Assembly: GCA_015501605.1 (NCBI GenBank)
Contig: JADNRZ010000002.1
Location: 2,790,001-2,854,000, forward strand
Length of the DNA: 64,000 nucleotides
Direction of reading: 5' to 3'
DNA from: Panaeolus papilionaceus
Taxonomy: Eukaryota > Basidiomycota > Agaricomycetes > Agaricales
Position 1 is the first letter of the stretch. Every line of letters starts with the position of its first letter. Positions 1-12,042 of the stretch are shown here, one piece after another. A model generated the notes under the pieces. It saw only the letters and a program-made list of their open reading frames with translations, made no database searches and was not told the DNA's origin. The translations under genes and the position numbers were made by a program.

Positions 1-3000
1 TTCTCCCATACAAAGACGAATTGATGGATCTGATTCATCTACTTCATGCCAAAGCTCTGTCGAAGCGTGGCTATTCGTGGACTGGAAAATTCTTGTCGAG
101 CTTACTATTGACACTTACACACACATACCCCTTGGAAAACAAGTTTATAAACCCGGAACAATGGACTAGCGAAGGTGGGTCTTCCTTATGGTTGCTGCTT
201 TCGTGTCTAATTTTCAATAAAGAGTTCCGTAGGAATCATCATCGTCATTGGGGACAACTTTTCGCTCCCGATGAAGTGAAGGTGGGCTTTGAAACCGTCG
301 TCATCTAATCAGATGTGTTTATGTTTTTTCAGATATCATGGCATATCCCTAACACCGAAGAGATTGAGTTTGTCATGCGTATTTTCCGAGAACTGGTCGA
401 GCCTACATTGATGAAGCTCGAGATTCTCTTGAAGACAGGTGTTTTTAAGACGAGTGCTTTGTATTTTTGACCTGTTGTTATTGACATCCAGACCTCCAGA
501 TACACGTGATGCCATTTGGAGGAATGATTTCTGTCGGTGAGTTCAGGCACTATAACCATGACGAGATGATACTTGAGCGAACCAATAGTCACCTAACCAT
601 CGTTCGCAATGCATTTGCGGGAATTCCAACCCTGATGAAGGAACACATATCCCCAACCGAGACTTTCGAAGCAACTCTTACAAGTGATATACTGTAAGTT
701 GCTGTGCTGTCAGCAATCAGATTCATTACAATAACGGTATTATCAGAAACGAGATTCCAGAGATGATAGGTTCAATCAAGTCCCTCAACTCTGGCTTTGC
801 CCTCACAGACCCCAATGACCACCGCTGCATTTATCTGAGAGGTCTCAGACAACGCTTTGGTGATTTTCTACATGCCGCATCTGTATCCTTACGCCAGCAA
901 GGCGAGGAGAATACAGTCGATGCTGTCCAAATTCTCGTGAGATCTTTTCTCGATATGTTATAAGCGCCTCATGACCAAGGATTATAGGTGAGATCTATTC
1001 GCACTTATATGATGGAATATGGTGACAGTCGCGATAGGTACATCCTCCTTTGTTCATAATACTGCTATTATATGCTTATATTGAATTTTAGTTACTATGT
1101 GAACGAAGAGCAGTATACTGCTGAGAAAAACGTTGCTCGCCAATATGCGGGACAAAAGGTTTGGCCAAGGGCTGTATATATCAGACGGGCTCGGTATGTC
1201 GTCCGTTTCACTTGAGGTGTAGTAGCTGACTGTACCTTAGATTCTATAATTCTGCGAGGCTACGTTGGAATTCATTGGAGCGCAGAAGGGGGGAGACAGA
1301 AGATCTCTTGATCGACGATCTAACTGAGTGGTCTATGTGGCACTATGCAGTAGTTAGACAGTGAGTTCATTTGGCTTGTTGGGTTTTGTCTTACGCATTA
1401 CCCCAAAGGTCAGCTCAAAGCCACTTGGAAGTCATTTGCACAGTAAGGACAACGGCTTTCAAGTTCATGCCAGTGAATCTCAGGCTTAGTTACACTTCCA
1501 GGTATTCGACGGTGTTAGGCGTCGAGCCCTCCCTATACTCCTGAAGGCTCTACAAGCAGGGGCAGACGACGACAGGATAAAGGGCGCTTTGTGGACTCTT
1601 AATCTCTCCGTTTTCGGGAAATATGCTATATCTGGTGCGCCGCATTTGCGACATTGTTTTCTTTACTTATTTGACTTAAGCTTGCTTTTAGAGCCTGGCC
1701 TAGCGAATGGGCTGTTGACAAGTCTCTTTGGCTGCCAACAGCACGAAAAGGTATGAAATCGACCCAGTTGTGTCTTATCAAAAAATCTAACATCCGCCTA
1801 GCCTTCTATTCAAGACTCTGTAGCAACAGTGTTTGAAAACTGTACGTATCCAGCTTCCTCAGCGATTTCCACTGTTTGATTCTGTTTTTCAAGGCCTCAG
1901 CAGTTTTGTGGAACCATGCACATTGACATATTCCATAACATCACCTGCTGTAGAGAAGTCGGTCATTAACATCAAAGAGATACTTTATATGGGCACCAAA
2001 GAGAGCGCCATCGTCAATCGCGCAGCAGATAAGAGAAATTATCGCGTCGAAATTCTTAACCAGGCAGTAGAGAATGCGGTTAGAGAACTGTGCTTTTAAT
2101 ATTAGACAATTACTTACACTTGTGATTTGACAGAATAAGCTACTCCTTGACATAGGAGGGTCCTCTCGCACCCATTGGCGATACGCAATATACGCAGTTC
2201 GCTGCTTGCGTACACTCGTCAGGAGGGACACTCCTTTGACAGCGGAACAGATCACATTTTTCCTGGAACGTATGCACGACGACCATCCTACTATTGTAAG
2301 TCGGGGATTACTCGAAACATATTTGAGGCTGAACCCATTGCTAGCGTTATGTAAGAATCTTTCTTTTGTCTCAGAAGCAACGCAATTCATTTAGCATTCA
2401 CGAAGTATGCTCAACGAGCAGTTATGAAGAGTATACGGAACATCAAGCTACGAACGTTCTGCAAAACTGTCGAAGACCTGGCTGTGTGTCGAAACCATAA
2501 TCCGCTTCAACATGCAGTTCCTGTCAAAATTCTGTCAGACACTACATCGAACTTTCTAGCGGAGTTCAGGAAACCTGTGACCTTGCCTCGCGAGGAAGGC
2601 AACCCGTACGATATAGCCTATCTGCATCTTTCTATTAGTACTGACAATCGTTGCCACGATTGACAGGGTGTATTTCGATAAGAATCCGCCTGGCTGGTTG
2701 GTTTGGAGGAGCACGATAAATCTATATGATGTGCCACATGCATCCAAATCCACATTCCAGCCTTGGACTGGTGCATTAGATGAAACTATTGAAGCGGTTA
2801 GGCGGACTGTTACTGTAAAAGAATTCTGGGAGGACGTTGCTGTCTATTATTCAGAAGAAAACCACGAAACAACCATGACTCAAGATAATGTTTCCTGTGT
2901 CAAATCCATATGTGAGCTGTTCGTATGTTTGTACCCAACTTCGTCTTATAGCCTTGTCCCCCAGTTCAGCTTCTTGAAGACGAGCCTTTCGAATCCTTCC

Positions 3001-5108
3001 GACCAACTGTCGAGGAGTTGATTGTCAACAAGGACCAGAATAAGCAGCGGGCTGCAGCAGAATTTTTAGCAGGAATTATCGGCGGGTCGAAGCATTGGCC
3101 CATCGATAAACAGACAGTATTGTGGGCTTGGTTCACACCATACATTCCTACGATTTTCGAGCAGAACATAAAATCCGATACGCTATCTATCTGGGTGTCT
3201 TTCTTGGAGGTGAGGACATATCGTCAAAAAACCATAAACTGTCCCCATTAACTTGATGAGCAGTACATCTTTTACCACAAGGACCCTCGTCGAGTCCAGC
3301 CGTTGGTAGACTACCTCGTCAAAGCTTTTAGTCACCTCGATTTCAATGCGGAGCTTTCCTTTGACGTCGTGAAAGTCATCGCATTGTTTAGAGCATTCTT
3401 TGAGGAGATGGGTCGCAAATTTGTGCCTTGGACGAATGATATGGTGGAAAGATCTTGGAAAGAAGTTTGCTCAGAGCACGATGACGTTTGTATTTTCTCT
3501 GGTTTGCTCTGTTGTCTGTTAATCGAGACACTTTCAGGTTCGAGCATTCATTGGCGAAATTTTGGCTTTTTCTCAGAATGTTATGGTGTGGATATTGTAC
3601 TGCTGCCCTCTTCCTTCTGCTTGACTCACTTTCAACAGTGGCAACCAAATCCTTCTGTTCCTCTGGCAGAAGTCTTCGTCAAGGAATGCCAAACTCTCTC
3701 ATCGCAGCGCGATATCATGGGCATGCGAGGGACATATCACCTTCCTAGAATCATGCAACTTGTGGATCAGTTCAAGAAATGGAGGACTGCGCGCATATCA
3801 GGGAGTCGAGCGTTCCAGTCCACCTATGATAGAGTGGGCATCGTGATATGCAAATGGTTGTATCAATCGCTCCATGACCTACACGCGATTTCAACCTTTG
3901 ACTACGTACTTCCACTCATGGTTTGTTTACTTGTTTCTCTTTGTCAGCTTCGTTGAACTGACAAAACACACTTATATAGGGGGAGTTCTTCCGTTTCTCG
4001 GAAGGTGCGTATATATAATTACCTTTGAGAATGTTGACTTACTTTTTTTCTCAGTCAATGACAATAATGATCTCGCCTCACGTTCTAGCACACTGCTCGT
4101 TCGGATGTGTGGTGTGACACCGCCGGTTTCCCTAATCAACCCGCTTTTAGACGGGATTTTCGAAGCAATTCAATCATCTCCCGTAAATGACCATTGGTAA
4201 CTGTTCCTGTACTGATTTATTGACGTCTTTACAGTCCTGGAGAGTTCGCCTCAAAGCGCTGCCTTTGGTTCAAGGTGACTTACACGCACTCACTTGACAT
4301 GAATACCTAACTGAGCCCATATCTAAGTGTTCTACTTCCGCCATATCCCTTTAATCCCTGAGATAAAAATAGTGGAGATGCTGGAGGTACGTGACGACCG
4401 AACATGGGTCTTCGGCTGGCTTATACCCATATGTAAGGTTGTCTGTGGATGTTTGGATGACGAAGTGGTCGAGGTTCGCGAAATGGCTGCAACGTAAGAA
4501 TGACCATCACTCTGTAATCTGCTATTCAACTCTTCTTCCTCTGATGATAGAACCCTTTCTGGAATCCTGCGTTTATCCCCGCGGCGTAGCGTTCTAACAT
4601 TGAAGGTGGGAATCTTACCAACTCCAGTTCTATTACCTACTTAATATTTTTGGCCTATCAGGATCGTTTCGTACGACTGTTGAAGAACAGTTCTCTTCCA
4701 GGCAGGCAAGACTCCAGTTATAACCAAGCGGTTCGACAGCGACATGCTGCTATCCTCGGGATCTGTGCTCTAGTGGACAGTTACCCATATACTGTTGAGA
4801 AATGGATGCCAGACCTATTAACAAATGTTTTGGCTGAGCACACATACGATCCGGTAGGTCTCTGTTGTACAAACTGATGTCCTTTAGTACTAATCTTCAT
4901 TGTGTTATAGATCCCCATTTCCACCACTGTCAGAAAGTGCGCCAGCAACTTCAAAAGGACTCATCAAGACACTTGGCACGAAGACTCGAAGCGGTTTAAC
5001 GATGACCAGCTGGCTGCCCTTTCTACTTTGCTTACAGGGTCCTCATATTGTTAGCACCTTCTTCGTACTGTTTCTTCCCAAGCTAACATGAAGATTACAG
5101 ATGCATAG
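1..5108 (+). CDS. BLM10: BLM10/PA200 proteasome activator, copy A (5' partial)
   Basis: This is the C-terminal part of a Blm10/PA200 (PSME4) protein, a large HEAT-like solenoid that caps the 20S proteasome core. The reading frame is already open at base 3. It runs through many short introns, with stretches such as GFALTDPNDHRC (near 790-830), DDDRIKGALWTLNLSVFGKY (near 1570-1625) and RTHQDTWHEDSKRF (near 4955-4995), all matching known Blm10 proteins. An intron at 5050-5100 (donor GTTAGC, branch point GCTAAC) splits the last codons, and the 8-base exon 5101-5108 completes the C-terminus Ser-Ser-Tyr-Tyr-Ala, the HbYX-type docking motif. I saw no forced frameshift or internal stop, so the gene looks functional. 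The N-terminal ~40% lies outside the window. A second, diverged copy lies at 42067-49949 on the other strand. Individual internal exon borders are less certain than the overall identity. Confidence 0.92.
5050..5100 (+). other. Terminal intron splitting the HbYX codons of BLM10 copy A
   Basis: A 51-base phase-1 intron has donor GTTAGC, branch point GCTAAC and acceptor TTACAG. Spliced, the end reads Ser-Ser-Tyr-Tyr-Ala-stop. Unspliced, the frame reads Ser-Ser-Tyr-Cys and meets TAG at once. The donor is weaker than the usual GTAAGT or GTATGT. Confidence 0.85.
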
Positions 5109-5389
5109 CGTTTCGCATTTGTGTATGTATATAGCCAATATCTCAGAAGCAGTTTATAGTGGAAGGCGTGTAATATCAAATCTAACCTTGTACATATAGG
5201 AAGATAATGAGTGGTATATGAAACGAATGTTCGTCCGTGAAATAATATTAACGAATGGTATCATGCAAAGAGGCTCTGTATTTGTGTAGAACGGATGGTG
5301 TGATAAAAATATGCTACAAATTTCCTGTGGGTCACTTGGAACACAGCTGAGAAGCCGCAAAAATAAAAATAGGAGAGAAGGACAGGCGT

Positions 5390-6370
5390 TTACACGCGTA
5401 GATGTGGTATCTGGCTTTGTGGTGACAAGTATTGAGAAGAAACGGGACTTGAACTTCCAGGCGTTATTCTTTCTTCGCCGTCTTCAAGCATTGAGTCAGC
5501 GTTAGCTAACCCTGTTTCTGTCAACTCGGTGCCATCTGCAGTACCCATTCTAGAACCAGCTGAAGGGACCATGTCGATGGGAGCACGAGTGCGGTTTTCA
5601 TAGCCAGACTTGATGCGATTATTCGTCACCGATTCACTTTTGCAGCATCAGTCATATTGAGCATAATGTATACTGTGACACACTAAAGACCCACCGGATT
5701 TCTGCAATAAGGTCCTCAATGGCATACCAAGCTAATGGCGAATAAGCCACTCCTCTCCACCAACCCATAAGATCCGCTGGACCAATGTAAGCGTGAGCAT
5801 GAAGGTGGTCGGTTACAGGAATCTTGTTATCTTTGAACGGTGGTGTTATGAATCCAATTCGAAATTGATGGTCTGGGTTTTGAAGAGGCGCTGGAGGAGC
5901 AGCCGTTGATGGTGTAACAGGTGTTGTTGCTGGAAGAAGGGAAGCTAGAAGTCGAGTTGCCAAATTTCGAATGTTTGCTAGGAGAGGCAAATCTGATGAC
6001 GACTATTGAATTGAGATAAAATACTCTCTTGATCAGAAAATGAGAGCCTTTAACAAAGAAACAGTTGAACAGTACCAAGGTGTATATTGATGGTACATGG
6101 AGACTAAGTAGAGTGATGTATATGAGAAACAACCTCGACGCATTGATTTAGAATAAATTCTCACTTGAAAGCAATAATTATGTGACCCTTCGACGAAACT
6201 GGGTTTGCTTTCTCTCGATATGCAGTAAAATTGTCGTCCCGCCAGAGAACTTCAGCTTGAGTTGAACCCGGAGGAAAGGAAGGGCTTCGAGGGGAATTAG
6301 GGGAAACGTGTGAAGCAGAAGCCACGATGCTACACATTGGACATCCAGTTTTCGGGGCAAACGTAGACAT
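5390..6370 (-). CDS. HIT-domain protein (HINT3/aprataxin-like histidine triad)
   Basis: This is a histidine-triad nucleotide hydrolase or transferase of the HIT superfamily. It starts at MSTFAPKTGCPMC (ATG at 6370) and carries an early CPMC pair. It continues through KGHIIIAFNLHVPSIYTL and has the catalytic triad motif DHLHAHAYIGP (HxHxHxx) near 5780-5815. The tail is about 80 residues rich in Ser, Gly and Thr, with no recognisable domain. Four exons can be read: the first intron ends near 6138, the second spans about 6010-6080, and the third (about 5630-5690) lies after AIEDLIAEIR. An upstream ATG exists at about 6439 but its frame does not extend the conserved core. The gene is convergent with BLM10 copy A and divergent from translin. 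The precise substrate cannot be told from sequence; the layout resembles HINT3/aprataxin-type HIT proteins more than Hint1. Confidence 0.85.
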
Positions 6371-6497
6371 AGCTGTAAGATTCCAATGATAATTCAAGAA
6401 TTCTAGTGGAAATGGTGGTGGTTGACGGTCGAGTCTCACTCATTTCCACCATCATCAATAACTTCCTCCCGTTGTTAACACGTGACTTCACCTTCTC
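6371..6497. promoter_or_regulatory. Divergent promoter of HIT gene and translin, with CACGTG box
   Basis: Only 127 bases separate the two start codons, so both genes must share this region or use leaders overlapping it. A palindromic CACGTG (bHLH-type site) lies at 6479-6484, 13 bases before the translin ATG. Confidence 0.5.
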
Positions 6498-7615
6498 ATG
6501 CATTCATCCCTCATCACCACCAGCGCTGTTGTCAATAATGTTAACAACAAAACTCAATCTCTGTTTCATGATTTCAGAGATGAACTAGACAAACATCACG
6601 AAAGAAGGGAGCGTCTTATAAAAGTATTTATATATAAATATATTAATCACCACAAACTCTTACCCTTAAAAATTAGGCGAGCCGTGACATCACTAACACA
6701 TCCAAGAAGGTCATTTTTGCCCTTCATCGCACCGCCCTTGAAGAACAAGATAAACTCGTACAACATCCAGGTAGAGATGCAGCTATAAAGGCTTATGAAT
6801 CTCTCCGTGAAGTCCAGGATATCTATGAAAAGCTCCAATCGGAACTTCAAGGAGATAATTTCTGGAGATATGAGAGACAGGTTTCTCCTGGATTGCAAGA
6901 ATACATCGAGGCTTTGAGCTTTGCCCATTATCTAAACCATGGGACGCTCATTACATACGACCAAGTTCAGCAAACGCTGGTGGACTCTCATGGAACTGCG
7001 GTGCGTCTTCAGCCGATTTTTCATTCGATCGTCGATTTAGATTTCAGCTCTAATGTCGAAACGCATGCCCGCAGTATTTCCCACTGACAATATCCGATTA
7101 CATCCTGGGTTTATCTGATTTGACCGGGGAACTCATGCGATATGCAATCTCTTCCATTACCAAGAAGGGTGGTAGAGAAAGAGCTATGTCAATATGTGCA
7201 TTCGTCAGACGTTGCAGATCGGGTTAGAGAACATTCGACTATCTATCTTCCCCTTGCTCCAGCTTACTCATCTACGCGGGTGCATTTTATTTCCAGATTT
7301 TGAACGCATGACACCCTACATCCGTGATCTGAACAAGAAGCAAGCAGTGACGACTCAATCTCTCGAGAAGATCGAAGACGGTGAGTTTACCTTTTCAGTT
7401 ATGTCCCCATAGGTCATTTTAAGATTCTGACACTCGCTGATGGCTACATCATAACCCCCTGCTGTTACCCAAAATCTACTATATTGTTTTCAGCGGCGTA
7501 TACAATTGTATTACGAAGCTCAGAGTACGAGCTGCCACCTGATATGTTGGACGAAATTGTGGCCCGCGTTATCTCGACGCATACCAGCAGACCCGCGGAT
7601 TTTTCTATGGATTGA
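6498..7615 (+). CDS. TSN: Translin (single-stranded RNA/DNA-binding, C3PO subunit)
   Basis: This is a translin-family protein, which with TRAX forms the C3PO ribonuclease that processes small RNAs and tRNA fragments. Conserved stretches include KKVIFALHRTALEEQDKL, EYIEALSFAHYLNHGTLI, ISDYILGLSDLTGELMRYAI and the C-terminal VTTQSLEKIEDAAYTIVLRS followed by YELPPDMLDEIVARV. Five exons can be joined in frame. The introns lie after RRERLIK (about 6620-6675), after DSHGTA, inside RRCRSD (7212-7303 region) and after LEKIED, with the acceptor just before 7494. The ATG at 6498 opens an N-terminus slightly longer than animal translin. The stop is TGA at 7613-7615. A separate TRAX paralogue is not in this window. 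Confidence 0.93.
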
Positions 7616-8168
7616 TGTCCGTATCTTGGGAGACACTGAGTTTGCTCTCCACATTTAACCCTGGCCCACAGGGACTGCTCGCACCCTTTCACCTTTAGCT
7701 GTCTGGCCATGCACATATATTTGACCAAATATTGGATTCCAGTGTACCTTGGAGACTAAGTAGTTCTTTGGTTGTCCATACCAGGGCTTCTTAGTATTTA
7801 GATTGCTTCTGCCTCGTGTTGATGGCGAGTAAGACAGTACACACACCTCAAATTAACTACCTAGCGATAAGCCCATAAGGACCCTTTTTCGAAAGGAATT
7901 CCACCAGACGCTATAAGTAGCACAGGGTCAAAAGTCTATGCATTACACTCTATACTAATAAACATATTGGCACCTAGCCCACATTAGTCTGAATGGGTGT
8001 CAACAGATTTTACCCAAGGGTTCTTCTTGAATCCAGTAATTAAAAGGTCTCATAAATAAATAAAATGCAGAATATCATAGATAACAAAACAAACACGGTG
8101 CATCACCCCAGAATCAAGGGACAAACCCCCCTCTTGAATTCGTGGCTTGTGGAAACCCCTCAACTTCA
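7616..8168. other. Intergenic, convergent 3' flanks
   Basis: This stretch lies between the ends of translin (+) and the 8169-10238 gene (-). It is AT-rich, especially 7860-8100, consistent with two 3' untranslated regions. I see no conserved coding or RNA gene in it. Confidence 0.5.
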
Positions 8169-10238
8169 CTAAGGAGAACGGACCTCGATAACCGCTTTGC
8201 TCTGCAAATTTTGCCAATCAACTTCATATTCCAATAAACTGCAGGAGGCTTCCAGCAAACTGGGTTGAACTCCCCCTCGTCTCCGCACAAAGACAGCGCT
8301 GCATTTGCTAACTGCACATTGAAGATTGGAACCGTCCATAAAAGCGAGTGAACGTTCGATGCCGTTTTCATGGGCTGCCTGATGGTCCACGTCATGAGAT
8401 AAGGGGATGAGAGCTACTGCTAACGTTCCCCTGTTGAGATGGAGGTCCCCTTCATCGCATTGCAGCTCGGCGACCAATTTTCTATCATTCATCGGGGACG
8501 GGTGTTCATCATGGAGCGGCACAGAGCTTAATATATCTGGAAGCGTCCTGTTCCCGTCGGAAACTCCTCCATAATGTGTAGCCACGCCATTCCTGCGGTT
8601 AAACGGTAACCTTTGATTGTTAGGAAGGTTCGATACCTTCGAGCTTTGCGTGGATGGTGGACGAGTAGTTGATGTCGTCGTGGACCGGTATCCAAATATG
8701 CGAAAAAAGACTCGTAAAAACACGCTGAGTGAAGCAAAGATTGACTTAAAGAGACACAGAAATCCTTGTGAGGCACGGTGCTTATTCCAGGAAAAGAAGT
8801 ACGATGCATAACTTTGCGTTGACGGTTCCGAAGGGAATCGAGAGTTTTTTGATGGAGATGTTATGGATTGAAAGAAGCCCCGAGAGGAGATGAGATCCCA
8901 GTATGGTGATGTCTCTGTAGAGACGCCGTTGGGTACTGGCCCCGGAGAAGGGGGTGGGGTTGGTAATATTTGCGGGTCACAGGGTACGTTGAGGGCACGA
9001 TGTTTGCTGAAAATTGAGGCAGCCCAGAGCCCGGAACCTTTGTTAGACTTTGATGGTGTCAGAGAATGTAGAGGGCCGATTACAACGACACTACCGGTTG
9101 AGGTGTGCGTGAGTGAGACCGATTCCACCTCATCTTCTTCGCTGAAAATCCAGACCTGGGGTCTGTAGGATGAGAAAACGGCAATATTTCGAGTGGAGGA
9201 TTCCCCGAGGATGCTGATGATGTTTGGGTATGGGACGAGAACTGAACGCCTTGACCAAGGCGATGACCACAAGGGAAGGATGACAGCTTGAACTGAATCT
9301 GGACAACCGTTCGTGCCGATGGCGACAGAATGAGACTGTGCATCGGTTGCGAGGACACACCAGCTTTCCATCCCGCACTTCATGAAAAGGGCGGTTAGCC
9401 CCTCCTTCATATCTGACTGAAGATCTGGCATTTCAAGTGATAGGGAACCTGTGCCAGATACGGCAATGGTACTGGGTGCAAGCAGGGTAATCGTCAATCC
9501 ACAGGGGGCGGATAATATGTACGTTGGTGTCCGTACGAGAGATTTCTCGTGTCGTGGAATCAGAAATAGCATGGATGCGGCCTTGGGCTCGGATAGGAGA
9601 CTGTAAAAGGGTCAAAAAATGAAAGGGTAGGAGTACATCGACCTTACAACACACCTATCGATCCCCAATGACCAAACGCGATACCGCGACACGTCTATCT
9701 TCGCAACCTTTTTCTGCGTGTAATCCGAATTGATATGCAATATCCATGAGCCCTGTTTCAACTCCTGCCACCCTTCGAAAAGGGTAAAACTCTCTCCGAA
9801 GTCATCGACACACCGCTCCAGTACCAGATAACCATTGATGCCAAAATTTCCCAACCAATGCACACTCCCTCCCTCGTACTTGATGCGATACGTAAATTGG
9901 AACGCCTTATCGATGGTTTTAATTGGAATTAGGTTGACTTCGGCGGTTAGGAGCACCGTGTCTTCTCCTTGTTGGTTGTCCAGAGAAATGTCACATGAAT
10001 TCGAAGGGATGGGTACTGGGTTATCTGGTTGGGTGAACTGTGCTTCTTGCCATGTCCCATCATGCACCCCACCGAAAGGCAGGTCCGACCATAATTGAAC
10101 TCCCCCTCCATCATTCAAGATTGCTGTATAATCTTTCGCACCGACCCGGGCCGTGAATGTGAGCGTAATGCAAGAAGATGCTGGGGTAATCGCCACACGC
10201 GCTGTCTGTCCGATAGGAGGGTCAAATGTTATGTGCAT
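8169..10238 (-). CDS. Uncharacterised fungal protein, about 670 residues
   Basis: I do not recognise this family. Two exons are supported: 10238 to about 9657, then a 54-base intron (GTGTGT..TTACAG) and a long second exon to the stop at 8169. The join (Ser-Leu-Gly-Ile-Asp-Ser) keeps the frame. The first ~200 residues look like a beta-rich domain with several Trp and Gly. Residues about 200-380 include hydrophobic strands of the type seen in repeated beta folds. A hydrophobic stretch (FKSIFASLSVFLRVFFRIFG, near 8700-8760) could be one membrane segment or an amphipathic helix. It is flanked by a Pro/Ser-rich segment and followed by an acidic, Leu-rich C-terminal ~120 residues. There is no clear signal peptide at the N-terminus. 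The long open frame and clean intron make it a real gene; its function is unknown. Confidence 0.8.
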
Positions 10239-10418
10239 GACGGTGTTGGTGATGACCAGCAGAGATGAGAGTTATACTCTTGTCTGGTCACTGAATCCCC
10301 TAGTAAGGAGAAATAAACGTTCAACCAACTTGCGCGTCTTGTTGTTCTGAGACCGAAACTGTTTAATTGACGTCATCAACTGCTAATGTGGGTACCATCA
10401 AGGCGTCCTGTATAAGTA

Positions 10419-11931
10419 TTATGGCGCATGATCTGATCTTCGACGACTCCGCGTTCGGGGAGGCGGCCTGGGCAGCATCTCTATTTCATCATCGTCCTCG
10501 TATGTTGGATCGATTTCTACATCGTCCCGGATTTGCCAATGTGCAGGGGGATGAAATACTTCCACAGCAAAAACAGCAGCAGGTCGCCTGGTTGGAAGTG
10601 GACGCTTCTTCCTTGCTCTCTGCGCTGCTCCCCTTTTCCAGGCTCTACATGACGTTTAGGAAAACACCTTTGGGAAATTAGATTTGGATCTTACTCTTTC
10701 CGCGCCACCCAGTCATGATATGTTTGTCCGGTTGTACTCCAATCTTCTTTTCCACTAAGCGCGAGAGCCTTAATATGTTTTTCAATGACGTTGTCCATTG
10801 CGATGTTGGGTATAATTGGGTTGGATTCGTCCAACTTCTCCCGACAACAAGGACAGCCACCAGTTGGCTGAGAAACTTTGTCAGATTTCACATATCACTG
10901 TTATTTTAAAGGGCCACTCTTACACTTTTCTTATACCACTGCCAGCCACAGTCGCCACAAAAGGTATGGCCGCATGGTGTTCCTATATGGGCTGCCGCTC
11001 TATCAACGGTAAGTTCGCATCTCACTCTAAGCAGGGATTTTATAAACTTGCATGATATCACAACATCTAAATATATAATGGTTAGCAACAGTTTCACACT
11101 AGGCAATTGGTTCTGGAACTCACATGGGACAGCAAAGTTCGTCCTCATAAGTTGACAGGATGCATTCCAACGAGCCTTCGTCCTTCATTTTGCCCTTTCT
11201 TTTGGGCGATAACAGGGTCGAGGGAACATCGTGCCGAAGCTTTTTTGACAAGGTTGGTGAAGTTATTTCAGGTTCTTCACTACCTGCCTTCCGCTTGCGA
11301 TTGGTGGGTGTCCTAGCCTCGACAGAGGTCTGGTCTGATTTTAATCGTTAATCTAGTTTCACTAGAACCATTAAAAGTAGACCCTACCAGGCTGAAAGTA
11401 ACGAGATGACTGGGCCCCTGGGGCAATATTGGGGCCTAGTAGGAATGAAGTTTCAGTTTGATTTGTTTGCACGAAAACATGCAGGTCACCTCCAAGCGCT
11501 GAGTGACCTGCAACACGCGCAAGAGTATTGATAAGTTTGGGTGTAATCAGCATTTCGGATCATTTGCTCACTTGAAGTAGGTTGTGGTCCATCAGCAGGA
11601 CGCACCGAACTGCCTGTAATGTGATATGTGTAAGACTATTCACTGAACGCAGCTGTTGGTGTGAATCACCTGCGTTGTTCGATCTTGCGACGACGTCTTG
11701 TTCAACACGATCGAGTTCAGCCAGAAATGAGGCATCGATATCATCATCACCGAATCCAAATGAAGATGTTGCATTGGAGCGAGCCCCAGGGCTTATAGGC
11801 TGGTGTACGTCTGTAGATTGACGAGAACCACCTGTTGTTGTTCCTAAGGGACCTGCTGACCCTAAAACGCGTTCCCAATCAACATCCAACTCTGCGAGAT
11901 CTCCGTCAATGAGATCAAATTCATCAGCCAT
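10419..11931 (-). CDS. RING-finger (C3HC4) protein, probable E3 ubiquitin ligase
   Basis: About 380 residues can be assembled from six or so exons, all keeping frame. The N-terminus (ATG at 11931) is acidic, MADEFDLIDGDLAELDVDW, and is followed by a Ser/Thr-rich linker and a basic stretch TNRKRKAG. The RING reads CPIC, then CGHTFCGDC, then CPCC, giving the C3HC4 pattern; an intron interrupts it after CPI and another after WQWYKK. The C-terminus has a basic run ARKKRPLPTRRP, an acidic EDDDEIEM and an Arg-rich end, with the stop at 10419-10421. RING proteins usually transfer ubiquitin from an E2; no FHA domain is visible, so CHFR/Dma identity is not supported. The N-terminal exon borders (introns near 11630-11685 and 11510-11575) were inferred from phase agreement. 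The promoter carries an ACGCGT and a CACGTG site. Confidence 0.82.
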
Positions 11932-12024
11932 TATTCTAAGATAGATTTATGTTATGAGTTTTTTGAATAATGTAGTTGAGAGTAGAGATGATGTCGCTTT
12001 GACCAAATACAGACCATTGTTCAA

Positions 12025-12042
12025 ACGCGTAAAGGTCACGTG
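12025..12042. promoter_or_regulatory. ACGCGT and CACGTG sites upstream of RING gene
   Basis: ACGCGT (12025-12030, the MluI cell-cycle box bound by MBF in yeasts) and CACGTG (12037-12042) lie six bases apart and about 95-110 bases before the RING start codon. The sequence match is exact; the function is inferred. Confidence 0.4.

Noticed and set aside
10367..10681. 104-codon plus-strand frame
   Set aside because: It is the antisense of the last exon of the RING gene.
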